NCBI GenBank assembly: GCA_028455995.1
Contig: JABELC010000010.1
Location: 1,948,001-2,012,000, forward strand
Length of the DNA stretch: 64,000 nucleotides
Reading direction: 5' to 3'
Origin: Scleromitrula shiraiana
Taxonomy: Eukaryota; Ascomycota; Leotiomycetes; Helotiales; Sclerotiniaceae
Made by a program: the position numbers and the translations under genes. Every line of letters starts with the position of its first letter. Position 1 is the first letter of the stretch. A model generated the notes under the pieces. It searched no databases. It was not told the DNA's origin and saw only the letters and a program-made list of their open reading frames with translations. Below are positions 1-12,500 of this stretch, one piece after another.

Positions 1-463
1 ATACAAAATATTTTGCTCTAAACTCATTTTAGCAATAAATTCAAAAAGTGATCCGAACGGGGCCTTACTAGCTTAGCAATTGAAGAGGAATACGAGAATG
101 GTTCCACCCTTTTTGGTCACTTTTGATTGGTTATCGTTGGTGGCGGTCTAGCAATCAAAGCATGGAAATGTAAGTTCAATATGTATGGTATTCGAATTCC
201 TTGGTCACGATAAATTATTGAGGAAAAAGAAACCTCCAAGGGAGGTGATATTTCGATACGATGCATTGTACGTAACAACATTCTCCTTCTCACCGACTAG
301 CATTAAAACTTGAGCTGTTTTCATCAATCAAATTCGCATTTTTACATGCCTGTATGTGTACAGAACGTACCAGCTCGCCAATTCACACAGCAACAAACGA
401 TCAAATTCTCAGTCTTCACACCTATGATATGCATTCTTCATTACATCTCTTCTCTTGTTCTCC
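1..463. other. Intergenic, no gene seen
   Basis: No supported coding region. The stretch is upstream/downstream sequence of the HsbA-like gene, whose stop lies at 464. A G/C-rich patch near 50-70 (containing ATCCGAACGGGGCC) resembles the outer ends of some DNA transposons, but no partner end was found in the window. Confidence 0.5.
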
Positions 464-1104
464 TTAACTGTTCCCTTCATAAACCCCAATAGCCGTCTCA
501 AACGCTGTATCGACCGGAGCAACAATCTCCTCTGCAAACGCCTGGTAATCAGCTGGAACCTTTGCGATCACAGCTGCGGAGAATTTATCCGTAGCTGTTT
601 TCTCCTCCACAAGATTCAATAAAATCAATGGGCTAAACAATAGATGGTCGAATTTGGCCTTTGCATTTGTGATGGTTGTGAGAGTCGATTGAACGGTTGT
701 AACAAGGTCACTAGTACTTCCGGCTATGGTTATGGTCTCGATGAGACTGAGGTTGGCGGAGACTTGGGCGGTATGAGTTCCGGTGGCAAGGTTTACGAGG
801 AGGGTGGTCGAGAGGGCCACTATTGGGAAGGAGGTGAGAAGGGATCCGTCCCACTGAGTAGAGTGAAGGTGCGGTTAGTTTAGTTTGGGTTATGTTTTTG
901 CAGACATTGATTGGTGATATTGATGGGTTGAGAGAAGATGAATGAGTGAATAAAAGAAAAGGAGATACTTACTCCAGCGACAGTGTCGTTGAGCGAGATC
1001 GTGGTATTTGCAATGGTATCGATAGCATTCACGATGGTGGCACCATCTGCAATGACTCTAGAAGCCAACGAGAAGGCAATTGGGGCAAAGAGATTGAAAC
1101 GCAT
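464..1104 (-). CDS. HsbA-like secreted hydrophobic-surface-binding / cell-wall protein
   Basis: Two exons (1104-973 and 853-464) flank a 119-nt intron with a GTAAGT donor and a CAG acceptor. They join in frame to give about 173 aa, the usual size for this family. The first ~19 residues (MRFNLFAPIAFSLASRVIA) form a signal peptide. The rest is Ala/Thr/Ser/Val-rich helix-forming sequence with a conserved pattern of D-x-I and T-x-T heptads and almost no Cys, as in HsbA/cell-wall galactomannoprotein Mp1-type proteins. Family members are secreted, bind hydrophobic surfaces and help recruit cutinases, or bind lipids. It lies outside the biosynthetic cluster and there is no sign of a functional link. 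The assignment rests on the overall pattern, without a diagnostic catalytic residue. An unrelated small secreted protein of similar composition cannot be fully excluded. Confidence 0.72.
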
Positions 1105-3506
1105 TTTGAATTCTTAGCTTGGCTACAAGTATGGCTGAGAAGTAAAATGTATTGGATGGACGTGCCTTCAAGTTATGCGGTAACGGGTACTTATTACATG
1201 TCTTATATATCCATATACTTGGTACCTTGTCCACCCAGTTCATTAAGGCTAAATACGCTGATATCAAGATCATATCGCAGATCTGATCAAATTAGGGACC
1301 TCACCACAATGATTTATGATCAAGAATACCATCCGGCATCACACAATATTCGGGAATGCCGTCCATTCATTGCACAACAGAGCAAGGTAAATACTTAATT
1401 CAATCTAATCAATCACCTCATATATAGGTATGATCGCCAAATGATACTTTTTCCGGTAATGGGTACGAACAAAAACCAGAGCCGATCAATTATGGCTGAC
1501 TGCAGGAACACATGAAAATGAGGGGAAGTGTGGGGAAAATCCCTGTATGCCGCGGTCGGGTCGAAAATTTTGGAATTCTGGGGGTTCTGGAAGTTAGACA
1601 TGTGAATACTATATACTACATTTTGAAGCAGAAAACAAACTGAAAATTTGGACGAAAGAGTTCAGGCAATCAACAATTTGAACAACTTTGGTGCAAAAAT
1701 CAGACTCATGTGAGGATACAGAAAGTATTGACCATCGATTCAGGTATCAAGCAATAAAGGATAGATACTACAGTATCTCGCTGCAAAATGAACAAAAGTG
1801 AATTGTAGATCAATGGTTGAAGAAATCCTACTTTCGTAAATCTGTGTCTATGGGTCTAGGCTACACAGCTGTAGTACAATTGTTCTATAGATTAAGTGGC
1901 CGAGTCCCAGCGACTGTTACACTTGCACTTCACCGGGCTTATATGCATGCACATGCTTAACGAGATGAACTCACCTGTGTTACTTAAATACCCAGGCTCG
2001 AGATGAGGAAATTTGATTATCTTGATGATGCCATTATCAAAGGTCTTATAAAATCAGAACCAGGTAAGTAAGGTGTTGTAATGCGGTATGTAATCTTAAG
2101 ACGATTATCAGGTGTTTGCATGGGGAAAGCAAGAAAACTGTTTCCAATACACGTTTTGATAAATGCAGACTTTTGGTATTTATCAAAGACAAAGAGGTTA
2201 TACAAAGAGGCTGCACAACGTATGTTTAAAGATTGAACCATGAAGAGTATATATTGTTGTTGTTTGGGCTCGTTCCTAACGAAAGCTGGATAGATCGAAT
2301 TTGGATACTAGCTTCCTAAGGAAACTCCTCAAATGAAGAAAACTTTTTTAAAAAAAGTATATTATTGATGGTTAGTGTAGTATGATGAATGTCGATGATT
2401 CTGCTTCAGGAAACCGCAACTTCCCAAACATGGAATACCTCGCTTGATCCAATGACCACTGTACTGCTACACTCTATGCGGCTGCTAGCGCATAACCCCT
2501 CCACGCTTCTGTATAAATTCAACTCCGTTTCTCATCGTCCTCGCTGCTCTGATCTATCTTGAATTTCTCTTTCAACTCTTCATTCTCTTTCCCCACTTTC
2601 TATCCAAGGTATTGTTGGTCCTAAATATATTGCAGCTGGACATCTCCCCGGTTTGAGTGCCTACTCTATCACCCTCAAATTTCCTATTAAAGCCTTTGGT
2701 CGGGTTTTTGATATGCTCTTAACCTGTACTGGGTCTTTCTTTATTCTCTAACTTCAAAATATAACTTTACTTTCCCGCCGATGATCCACGCCCAGTTGAG
2801 TTCGGTCTCGCTGTGCTCATCATCGTCGCCCAATATCCAATCGATTTTCGTTCGTGAGCATACTCCCTTGCTTTCGTCTCAAAGTCCCCAATCTTTCGCA
2901 GTACTTGGCATCCTCTATATACCGGTTTAGGAAATTCTTGCTAGGCTTCCTCCGAGACTTCTGCTAACTCTCCTCTCTAGAACCTCAATTAGTTGGTGTC
3001 AACGTTCCGAATCCGAAGAATTTATTACGGATTATGCCAAAGTCAATAGAAATCGTCAAGCGGACCTCCAGGATTGCTGTGATTGCCACTCATCTCCCTG
3101 AACTCCTTTCTCTCTTAACTCATGCCCCTCCTCCTATCCCCGCTTCCTCCTATCGTTTTCTCTCAGGCTCTCACCAACACAAAAACCACCCGCCGTCTCC
3201 CTAACCTGGTCCAAGCCCCCCCAAATTGAAGAAATTGAACCCCAATCCCCCGAGTCTCTTTTAGATGGATGAAAATGGTGTTGTTAATATTTGAGGCTAT
3301 AGGCTTGTGATTGGGAATTATAATTACGAAGATATAGGAGAAAGTTTATAGGAGGCACGCATATATGAATCTACTATTACCATTTACTCAATGGATTTTT
3401 AATCTCATAAAATGCCTTGAAGATAAATACACGATAGATGAATAAAAACATCGAAAGTATTATGGATTTCCGTCATTTATCTGATATATCAGATCAACAT
3501 ATCCCA
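1105..3506. other. Intergenic, 2.4 kb, no gene seen
   Basis: Between the HsbA-like gene and the 3' end of the PKS-NRPS. The open frames here are short (below about 75 codons) and show no domain or splice logic. The part from about 2.5 to 3.25 kb is pyrimidine-rich on the + strand and may be a decayed old gene or repeat, but nothing recognisable remains. The last ~200 bp are A+T-rich and should include the PKS-NRPS 3' UTR. Confidence 0.5.
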
Positions 3507-6500
3507 TCATTCATACTTTGGAAATACAACATCAGTTCCACCAACTAAGCTCTCAAGCAGCGTAATAACTATACTTTGCATCCCACACTTACCTGCTCTT
3601 CTCGCCCACTCATCAATAGGCAGCTCCTCGAACATTGCAGCATCTCCACCTTCCCAATTTTGGACTGCCCATGATCGTATATCTCCCAAAGGAAGTGTTA
3701 CATCTCCCAAATGATGCAAGAAGCGCACCTTTTGAATATCAGCAGAGTGCTCAATGTTAGGCGGCTCGCCAAACACTGTCTCCAAGATCCCGCGTACTAC
3801 GATATCCAGCGATACCTGGTTAAGTTGTCCAAGAGATCGCGCGCCAGATGCACCGGTGCGGATGATAGGTACAGCACGCAGTTGTTGTGTATAATAGCGC
3901 AGATTGCTCACAATGTCGAGTCCAGGGCCAGTTCCGTTATTTCGTTCAATTAAACTAGGTCGGTGGATACATACTTGCCAAGCTGAGAATTTTTCGGCCA
4001 CAATCCGCTCCAGGAGTCGTTCGCTCGCCCATTTAGTAGCTGTCATGGCTGTGTAGTTGTGACTAGAAGTGGAAAGCGTAAGATTCACAGGTGGTGGATA
4101 GGAGGCCGCTGAAGCAGCAGCGAACTGATTTTTAGGTCCAAGAGCAGCAGTTGCAAACATAGCCACTCCTGCAGTGGAAATATAATGAAAAGGGATTAAA
4201 CGTGGAAGGCAAAGAGCTGCAAGCTCCTGTGTAGACTGCAGATTAGCACTACGAAGAGATTCGTAGCTCTTCAAGTACGAGACATCAGCACCGTTGTGTA
4301 TGACCAGACTGGCGGCGGAAAATATCATCTGCGCATCAAATTCCGAAAGTCCAAGCCGCGGAAAATTTAAATCTCCCTGGTGAATCACAGCTTTGACGAA
4401 ACCTGATATAGAATCTCGGTTACTTGAATTACGAACCGCGATACAATGAATAGTTTTGACTTGCGGATCTGCGTCTAGGGAGGCTAAAAGCGCTTGGCCT
4501 AGAAATCCAGTTGCCCCAGTCAGTACGACTACTCTGTCGACAACAGGCTCAACTTTCTGACTATCACTAACTACTAGCTTCGATATAGATGGGGGTAATG
4601 CAGTCTCTATATCCCAATTCAAGAGGCTTTCAGAAGCGTGTGGCGTGCTGTTCTCGATTCGACGAGCCATGTCGACTAGTGTGCTGGATTCGAACATTTG
4701 GACCAAGGGAATCTCGATGTTGAATGTCGTACAGATTTGTGCTTGGAGTTCTAGAAGTAACATCGAAGTTCCTCCTACATGGAAGAAATCTGTATTGGGA
4801 GTAACATCACGCATACTAAACGTTGCACTAGGAACGACATTTCTCCAGATGACTTTTAGTCGAGTTTCTGTCTCGGTTAGGCTGGTGGTAGTGTGATTGT
4901 TGTTTTCTTTGTCGATATCAAATCTCACGTCTTCTAGTATAGGCAATAAAGCAATGGCTTTTCGATCGATTTTTGAGGAGTTTGTCATGGGAAAACTGTC
5001 CACGGCGAGTATAACAGCAGGACGCATGTTTTGTGGTAGCGGAAGTTGGGACTCTAGTTTCTTCAAACATCGAGCTTGTTCTTTTTCGTTGCAGTTCCGT
5101 TGGTGAAACACCACCTAGTTAGAATCTCCGAGTTAGTATTTATGTACGAGGAAAAGAACCGAAGGGGACATGAGAAGAAATTGTTTGGAAGAATTTAATA
5201 ATTCGAAATTTCCATGGAGGATGCTCCACGAGAATAACATGAAAGCCAAGGAAGTCCAGGAATTCAAGCACTTACCCGAGCAACTAGAAATTCCGAAGTC
5301 TCATTTGTCGAATGGACTGAAACTACTGCTTCGCTAAGAATGCCGTCAGCTGTATCTATGATGCTCTTCTCAATCTCGTGCAGATCCATCCGTACACCAT
5401 GTAACTTAATTTGCGTATCTCCTGATACACGTCCCTCGATAAGTAGCGAACCGTCATGTCTCCACCTACCAATATCGCCCGTACGATGCATAGTCTTCCA
5501 TCCCTGAGTTACGAATTCGTCTGTGGCGAAGATGTCAGGCACAAAACGTTCCGCTGTTAAAGCAGTACTGTTCAAATAGCCAATAGCTACCCCAGCACCA
5601 CCAACATATATCTCACCGGGAATTCCTGGAGGAACTGGTTTCATCTGCTTGTCAACTATATAGACTGAATAGTTGGGTAATGCGTAACCGGCTGCAGTTG
5701 ACTTAGTAGGTTGATCCCTATAGTATAGTTCCATAGCAGTGGCGACAAGGGAAATCTCAGTTGGTCCGTACATGTTGAAAAATCGTAGATTATCCTTTTG
5801 AAGACTAGCAAATTGCTGAATGAGGTGGTTAGTCACTGGCTCACCAGCACATATAGCCAGTTTCCAGTCGGAACTCCGAAGTCTTTTCGGTATGTTACAG
5901 TATCTAAGCCAACTGGAGTACTCGGATGGCGTTGCACAGGTGTAGGTTATGCCGCGAGAATCGATAATCTCACCAATCGCTCGAGCATCGCCACGGAGTC
6001 GTCTAGGAAGAAGGTATATAGCTCCTCCAAAGCAAAGAGCCGTGGCGATTTGGGTGAAGGACATATCGAAATTAGCGGAGCTTTGCTGCAGAACAATTTC
6101 TCGTTTTATGTTATACAGATCGGCTGTAGGTTCAATCCAATTTCGCAGTCCTTCGTGTTTGAGAACAACACCTTTGGGTACACCAGTAGATCCACTCGTG
6201 TATAGAATCATGGCTGCACTATCGGATATAGCAGAAATATTCACACGGGGCTGTCCCAGTTCAAGTGTTGTTGTGTTGATACCCACCATTTCAGGTCGAT
6301 TTAGCTTGTGCCAATGCTCTTCGGTATCGTTGTCGATAAGTACAACATCTGGTTGACAGTCTTGTACAATAGTAGCTAAGCGCTCCCATGGGGTGGACAG
6401 GTCTAGAGGTAGATATATTGCTCCAATGCGTAAGATACCTAGAATAGATGCGACCCATGCAGCAGTGGGCTCTTGTAAAACTGCTACAATATCGCCAGGG

Positions 6501-9500
6501 ATAACCTTGGCAAAGTGTAATGCTACGGCAATTGAATTCGAAAGGTCTAGCAAAGACGAATAAGTAACTCCAGTGCCATTATCTAACAATACAGCGGGCT
6601 CTTGTGGCTGTGCTGACGCAACATCATCGATTCTGTGTGTAATGGTCTGAAGCCATTCAGAACTATGCGAAGGTCCTGATCACTATATTAGTTCTGGTTT
6701 ATCTGAAATTTATGACAAGCGGAGGAAAGAGATCCAAACGAACCTTGACTAAACTCCATAGCTTTATCAATCTCTGCTGGCTTGAACAGTGCTGGCTGAC
6801 TTAAAAGGGCCTCAGGATCCCAAGCAAAGAAATTGGATAATTCATCGTAGCTGTTCATGAGACTCTTCATTGCCTGTCCATCGTAAAGATCTCTTCGCCC
6901 AACGAGCATAAGAAGAGTCTCGCCATCAGGGTTGTCAATAATATCCAGAGCAAGGTCATAGGCCGATTTCGAGGCTTGAAACGACAGCATTTCAAGCTCA
7001 CAGTCACCCCAGGTCGTTTTCTCCCGCTGCCCTTGTCGATAATTAACGAAACACTGGAAGATAGGGGTATATGCTGACGAACGCGGTGCATTTAGCTCGT
7101 TTAGCAGGACCTGGAATGGTACGTGTGAGTTTGCAAGGGCGTTGTAAATCTTAGAGCGTGTTTCCTCGAGAACCACAGAGAAATGAGATGATAATGACGT
7201 GCGAAATCGGAGAGGTAAGAGATTCAGAAACATGCCAATACTATCCATTGTATCTTCCTCAAGGCGGTTGGCATCACCGATACCTATGGAGACATCTTCG
7301 ACATCAGCGTATCGCGATAATAAGGTTCTGAAGACGGCAAGGTAAAAGTGAAATGCTGTGACCCTATAACGACGGCAGATTAATTGTATCTGAGTTCTTG
7401 TATTGGGGTCTATTCGTATGTCAACTCGCTCGTTATTGTACGTCGCCAGAGAAAGCCTTGATACGGTCTCTGATATGCGAAGAATTGGCAATGGGGGTGG
7501 GAAGTCGGAAAATTCTGACTTCCAAAAGCGTAGGACACTCTCATACTTCCCATTAGCATAGTCGTTATGCTGCTTCTCCGAGTAGTCCGAAAACTGCCTT
7601 GTTGTCTCTAGGGTTTGACCATTGTGGAGATAGTGAGATAGTAAATCCTTCATCAATACTTGAAACGACATGCCATCCATGGCCAGTCCATGTGCAGCTA
7701 GGACTAGAAAATGGATAGTTGGTGAAAGCGATAAAAGCTGAATGCGGATTGTCTCGCCGCGTTTTAGATCAAAAATATAGTCATGTAATTGATCTCTTCT
7801 CTCCTCGACTTCTCCTTCATCCGAGATATCTCCTTCTTCGAGACGAAGATTACTTGACTCCATAATCCCTTGTATTGGCTTGTTGCTCTGCTCGAAGAAA
7901 CAAGTTCTAATAGTCTCATGCTGTCGCCCAATCGCATGGATTGCCTCCCTAAGATCTTCTATCCTAAGTCCACCATTCAGCCTGAATGAAGCACTGTGGT
8001 TAAGACTCGTTTTATCTTCCAAAAAAGAAAGTACAAACCAGAAAATTTCTTGGCTAAGAGAGAGCCTCAATGATTTTAACAAAGTAGGCTCCGGGATAGC
8101 AAAATCGGAGGTCTCATTGCTAGGATCTACTCTAGGGGAGGTCTTAGAGGATATAGAAGAGAGCTGATCTTCAAATATAGAGAAGGCGGGGCTAGGAGTC
8201 GTTATAGAGTTCTTGTCGTTATGAATCGCCTTAAACGGGGGCTCAGTCATCTGTAATTCCGACATGTCTTGGATTGCTAGGCTGTCATTTTCTGTGTGCA
8301 TGTTCGGAACCAAAGAAGAAGGAATTTTTTCTGTTGCAATAGAGATCAACTCGCCTCCCGCAGCGCCATTTAGAATTTGTAGTACCGGAATGTTGATTTC
8401 GAAAGTCTTAATGAACCAACTGCGAATCTCGGTGGCTAGAAGTGAATCAATTCCCATCTCGTCTAAGCGTATATTGCCTAGATCTACGCCAACCAGTTTA
8501 TCTGTACCCAGCTGGAAAAGGGCGCATAATTTCGGAATGAAGGCGTCCCTGATAATGGTACGAACTTCTTTTTGGGTCTGAGCTTGAGCCAGTTGCGTTT
8601 TCATAGGGACTTTACTTTGCGCCGAGGTAGTGACCTGATTTACTGACTTATGATTCAAGATGTAATGACTCATTATCGGATTAAGTGCCCAACCAGGTTG
8701 TTCTTCATCTTGGGGACTAACCATTCTGGCTCCGGCTGTAATATCGATTTCTCGTCCAGAATTGGGGCGTCCTGATATTACCGCCTCCGCGAACAGCTGG
8801 TGAAAGTCGTGTTCTGACAATGGTATGTATTCACTGGATCGTGCATCTATAGCTTTAGCGGCAAGCTTTTGCTGTGCAATATAACCAATCCCAAGAATAG
8901 GGCCAATATTGATGATTGATGCAGCTAGGCCTCGCTGACGCCGTTGCTGAGCCAGACTAGTCATGAAAAGATTGCCAGCCGAGTAATTTGCCTGTCCAGG
9001 ACTTCCAACTACAGCCGAAAATGAGGAAAAGAAGACGAAGAATTCGAGCGTGTCTTCTTGAAACAGGTCGTTGAGATGCATACTTCCTTCGACCTTCGGT
9101 CCAGTAACTTTAGACAGCACGTCAAAAGTAATGTCATTCAAAGCTGCATCCTGTAAGACCATCGCTCCTTGAGCAATTCCAGCGATTGGAGGAAAGCTGG
9201 AGCATATGAAGACATAGAGATCTGTCACCTCATCTTTCTTAGTGTTGTCGCATGAACATACTTTAATGGCAACCCCGATAGCATCCATCCTTCTCAGCCA
9301 TGAATCTTGAATATCAGGCTTGCGGCTAGAGATAACAATATATCTAGCTCCATGACGAGCCATCCATTCGCAAAGTGATAGTCCCAGTCCTCCACTAAGT
9401 CCTGCTAGCCAATAAGTCTTCGATTCGGAAAACAATGGAGATGAATCTATTGGTTGTACTCTAACTGAGACATCCACTTCAGTTATCCATTTCACAATTG

Positions 9501-12500
9501 ATAGTGGTGTGAGTATGCTGTCAGAACCTGTAATATCGCTCGACAATACAATAGGAACCTGGAAATCTGATGATTTATTACCATCTGACAAAAGCCCTTT
9601 AGCATACATAACGGCATTTTGGAGCAGCCGACAAATATCATCAATATTCGACCTAAGAGGAGCCCAAGAATCTCGAACAAATAATGTATCCAGGGTTTCA
9701 CATTTACAATGAGCAGGCAATTGAGAGCGTATTCGGTTACCGACAGATCTATTCTGTGGCTCGCCGGAGAAATCAAGATAGATACAAGCTCTTTTTGGAA
9801 GGAGACGTCCTGAGCAGATACGAAATTAGTAATATTTTGATAAGAAACATTTTGATTAGATACTGTGCAAAGTTCCCTCGATGTTTGCTTCATCAAAAGC
9901 TTAAAAGAAACTTGGACTTGAGAAGGAAAAAAGGGCAAATCCCAAACACTCACTTATAGCTTGCTCTGGTGTGGTATACTTAATCGCTAGCCAGGTAGAA
10001 TCACTAGGTATAGTGCCACTCGTAGTAAAAACAACATTGACATTAACAAGGGCCGCTTCTTTTGATAATACTGTAGCAAAAATGGGACTCGGGTCAGAGA
10101 CAACAATGCTATCGCCTTGCGATAGACCTTTTAGGATACTTGAAACGAGGAAATAAAACGCAACAAGCATGACAAACTCAGCCTCACAGCCTGAAGCCAG
10201 TGTGGCTGGAGCCGAAACATTTTCCCACGGAGATGAAAGATAGGTGTGATTTGTTGAGAGAGTCACGATCTGTTCCTTGGTGTTGGGATTTGTTCCAAGT
10301 ATTATGAACATGCAACCAAACTCGGCAATACAAATAGCGGAAGACGTTGAGTAGCTGGCTTGAATTATTTGTTTTGTATGTTCGCCCGAAACGGGGATCG
10401 ATTCTTCTTGAAGGAAAACCCCTGAATTAGTCGTACTCAAGAATACATTGCCAGTAGTAAGAGCCTTTTTTCTGAAGACAGTACGCCGGGTCGAGTTATA
10501 GCGCTCATTCATTTCCTGGCTTGGCATCAGACGGGGAATCATGAATCGGCCATGCTTATCTAGAACGAGCTCTGGTTCAATGGTGATGTGTAAATTTTGT
10601 TTGGTTCCATCTTTATCCCACAATCTTGCGCCCTGGAACCGTAGAAGAGTCTCGGCCAAAATGCGTACGTCTAGTTTCTGGATATCTTCAACGTCTAAGA
10701 ACTGGAAGCTCAAGGATGGAAGCTCCCACACAGTAGAGCGCATGAGGCCAACTGCCATATTAGCGTAGGGGTTATTGGCACGCCGACCGTGTGTGACCCA
10801 GAGAATTGATCTTGCTTCCATAAGTATTGATTTTATTTTATCCCATTTCTGTTTGGTCAATTGCTTGAACACAGGTTCATCCAAGTCTGCCAAATTAAGT
10901 ACGTTCGTTGCAGCTGATATATCCATTGTGGATATCTCAGTCAAAGAGCGAACAATCTTAATAGATTCACAGTATGAACTTAAAACGGATTCTAACTGGC
11001 CTACAAGGCGCGATGTTCGCAAAGTAGTTCCACCAAGTAGTATGAGATCCTGCATCAACGGCTTCGAGCCGAAAAGATCGGTATTTGTTACGAATGGATC
11101 TCGTAGAAAGGATATCTTGTCATTTATCGCCTGAGATACAAAGAGAGTAGTGGGCATAACGAGGGGCTCCGGATCTGGGGTGACTGTATCACATCCAGAG
11201 AAACCTGTCTTACGGAGCAATTCATCCCATTTTGCTAAGTCGACGCAAGGCGATAGAACTCGCTCATCATCAGCGCCGAGCCACCATCCTGGGAAGCCAC
11301 CAAAAGTAGTCCCCACACGAGTGGCATCATTGGGAAGTCCCTCAAGCACGACGAGATATCCACCTGGTTTGAGCAGATATCGGACGTTCCGTAGAGTTTG
11401 TTCTAGAAAGGGTGTAGCATGTAGCACTAGTGATGCAATCAGCATATCATATGAGTGCGGTTCGGCAAATCCCTGTTCTCGAGGATCGCGACTAATATCC
11501 AGGACCCTAAAGAGCCTATAAGTAAAAGTCATAGGGTCAGTACTGAAAGTTCAGGAAACTATAGAAATGGAGGGGGGGAAACCCCTTTTCAAGCATAGTC
11601 GTCTATTGTCAACAATCTCCAAGAAATGTAAAAAATCATCATTTGAGATGTCAAATTTGAAACTTTTTCTTTCTTGGAGATTCTACATGCCAAAACAGAT
11701 TCAAAAACAAAAGAACTTACATTCGGTCATTATTAAAATCGGCCTGAGCAGCGCTAAAAAAGCCAGAAGTGATGTCGGTAAAAGTATAAGATGCAAACGA
11801 TGTTGGGCCAGTTGCTGCAAAGATGCCCCTAGTCGCACTACCTGTGCCTGCACCAATCTCAAGCACATGCATATGAGGATACCTATGAATGATTTGCTTG
11901 ACAGCGCGGGCAAGGTATCGTGTGTAGACTGACAGACCAATTGCATTCTTGTAAAATCGTGTCAGCAAGTCATCTGCCATACCGATCTCTATTGCCTGTT
12001 TATCGCTTTGGGCGATGGCGATAAGGTTTTCTCCAATTCCACGAAGTAGTTCGACATCAACTACATCCGCATGCTGCTCACACAGTGCTGATATTTTCTC
12101 TTCTGTATCATAATTCCATTCGCACTTCCATAGAGGTAGCTCCCCTGCTTGAGCACGCAAAATAACGTGTGAAGCAAATTGGTATAAGGACACATGAGGT
12201 CCCTCGGATCTGGAAGGATGGTTACTGGAAACGTTCCTGTCTAGATTTCGAAGATAAAATCCTGAGAGTCTTTCCAACAAAGATACTAGCTTGTGTTGTT
12301 CTGCTGTTGCCAAGCCATCGTATGCAACCAATTCTACGTCGGGGAAAGCTACATCCCATACAGTTGTTGAAAACAGCTCCTTGTCATCTTTGAATGTAGA
12401 CTGAGCAAATGGCACGCAGTCAAGGCCTTCAACTTGGATCATAGCATGATCTAGGCCATTTGGATAGATGTAGATATCGCCTGCAATATTTGTCGAGTTT

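Noticed and set aside
946..1398. 150-codon plus-strand frame overlapping the HsbA-like gene
   Set aside because: Antisense to a well-supported spliced gene with signal peptide; its own translation is charged, domain-free and looks like a shadow frame.
5868..5884. TCGGAACTCCGA as a regulatory site
   Set aside because: It lies in A-domain coding sequence of the PKS-NRPS; its codons encode a normal protein segment, so the match is taken as chance.
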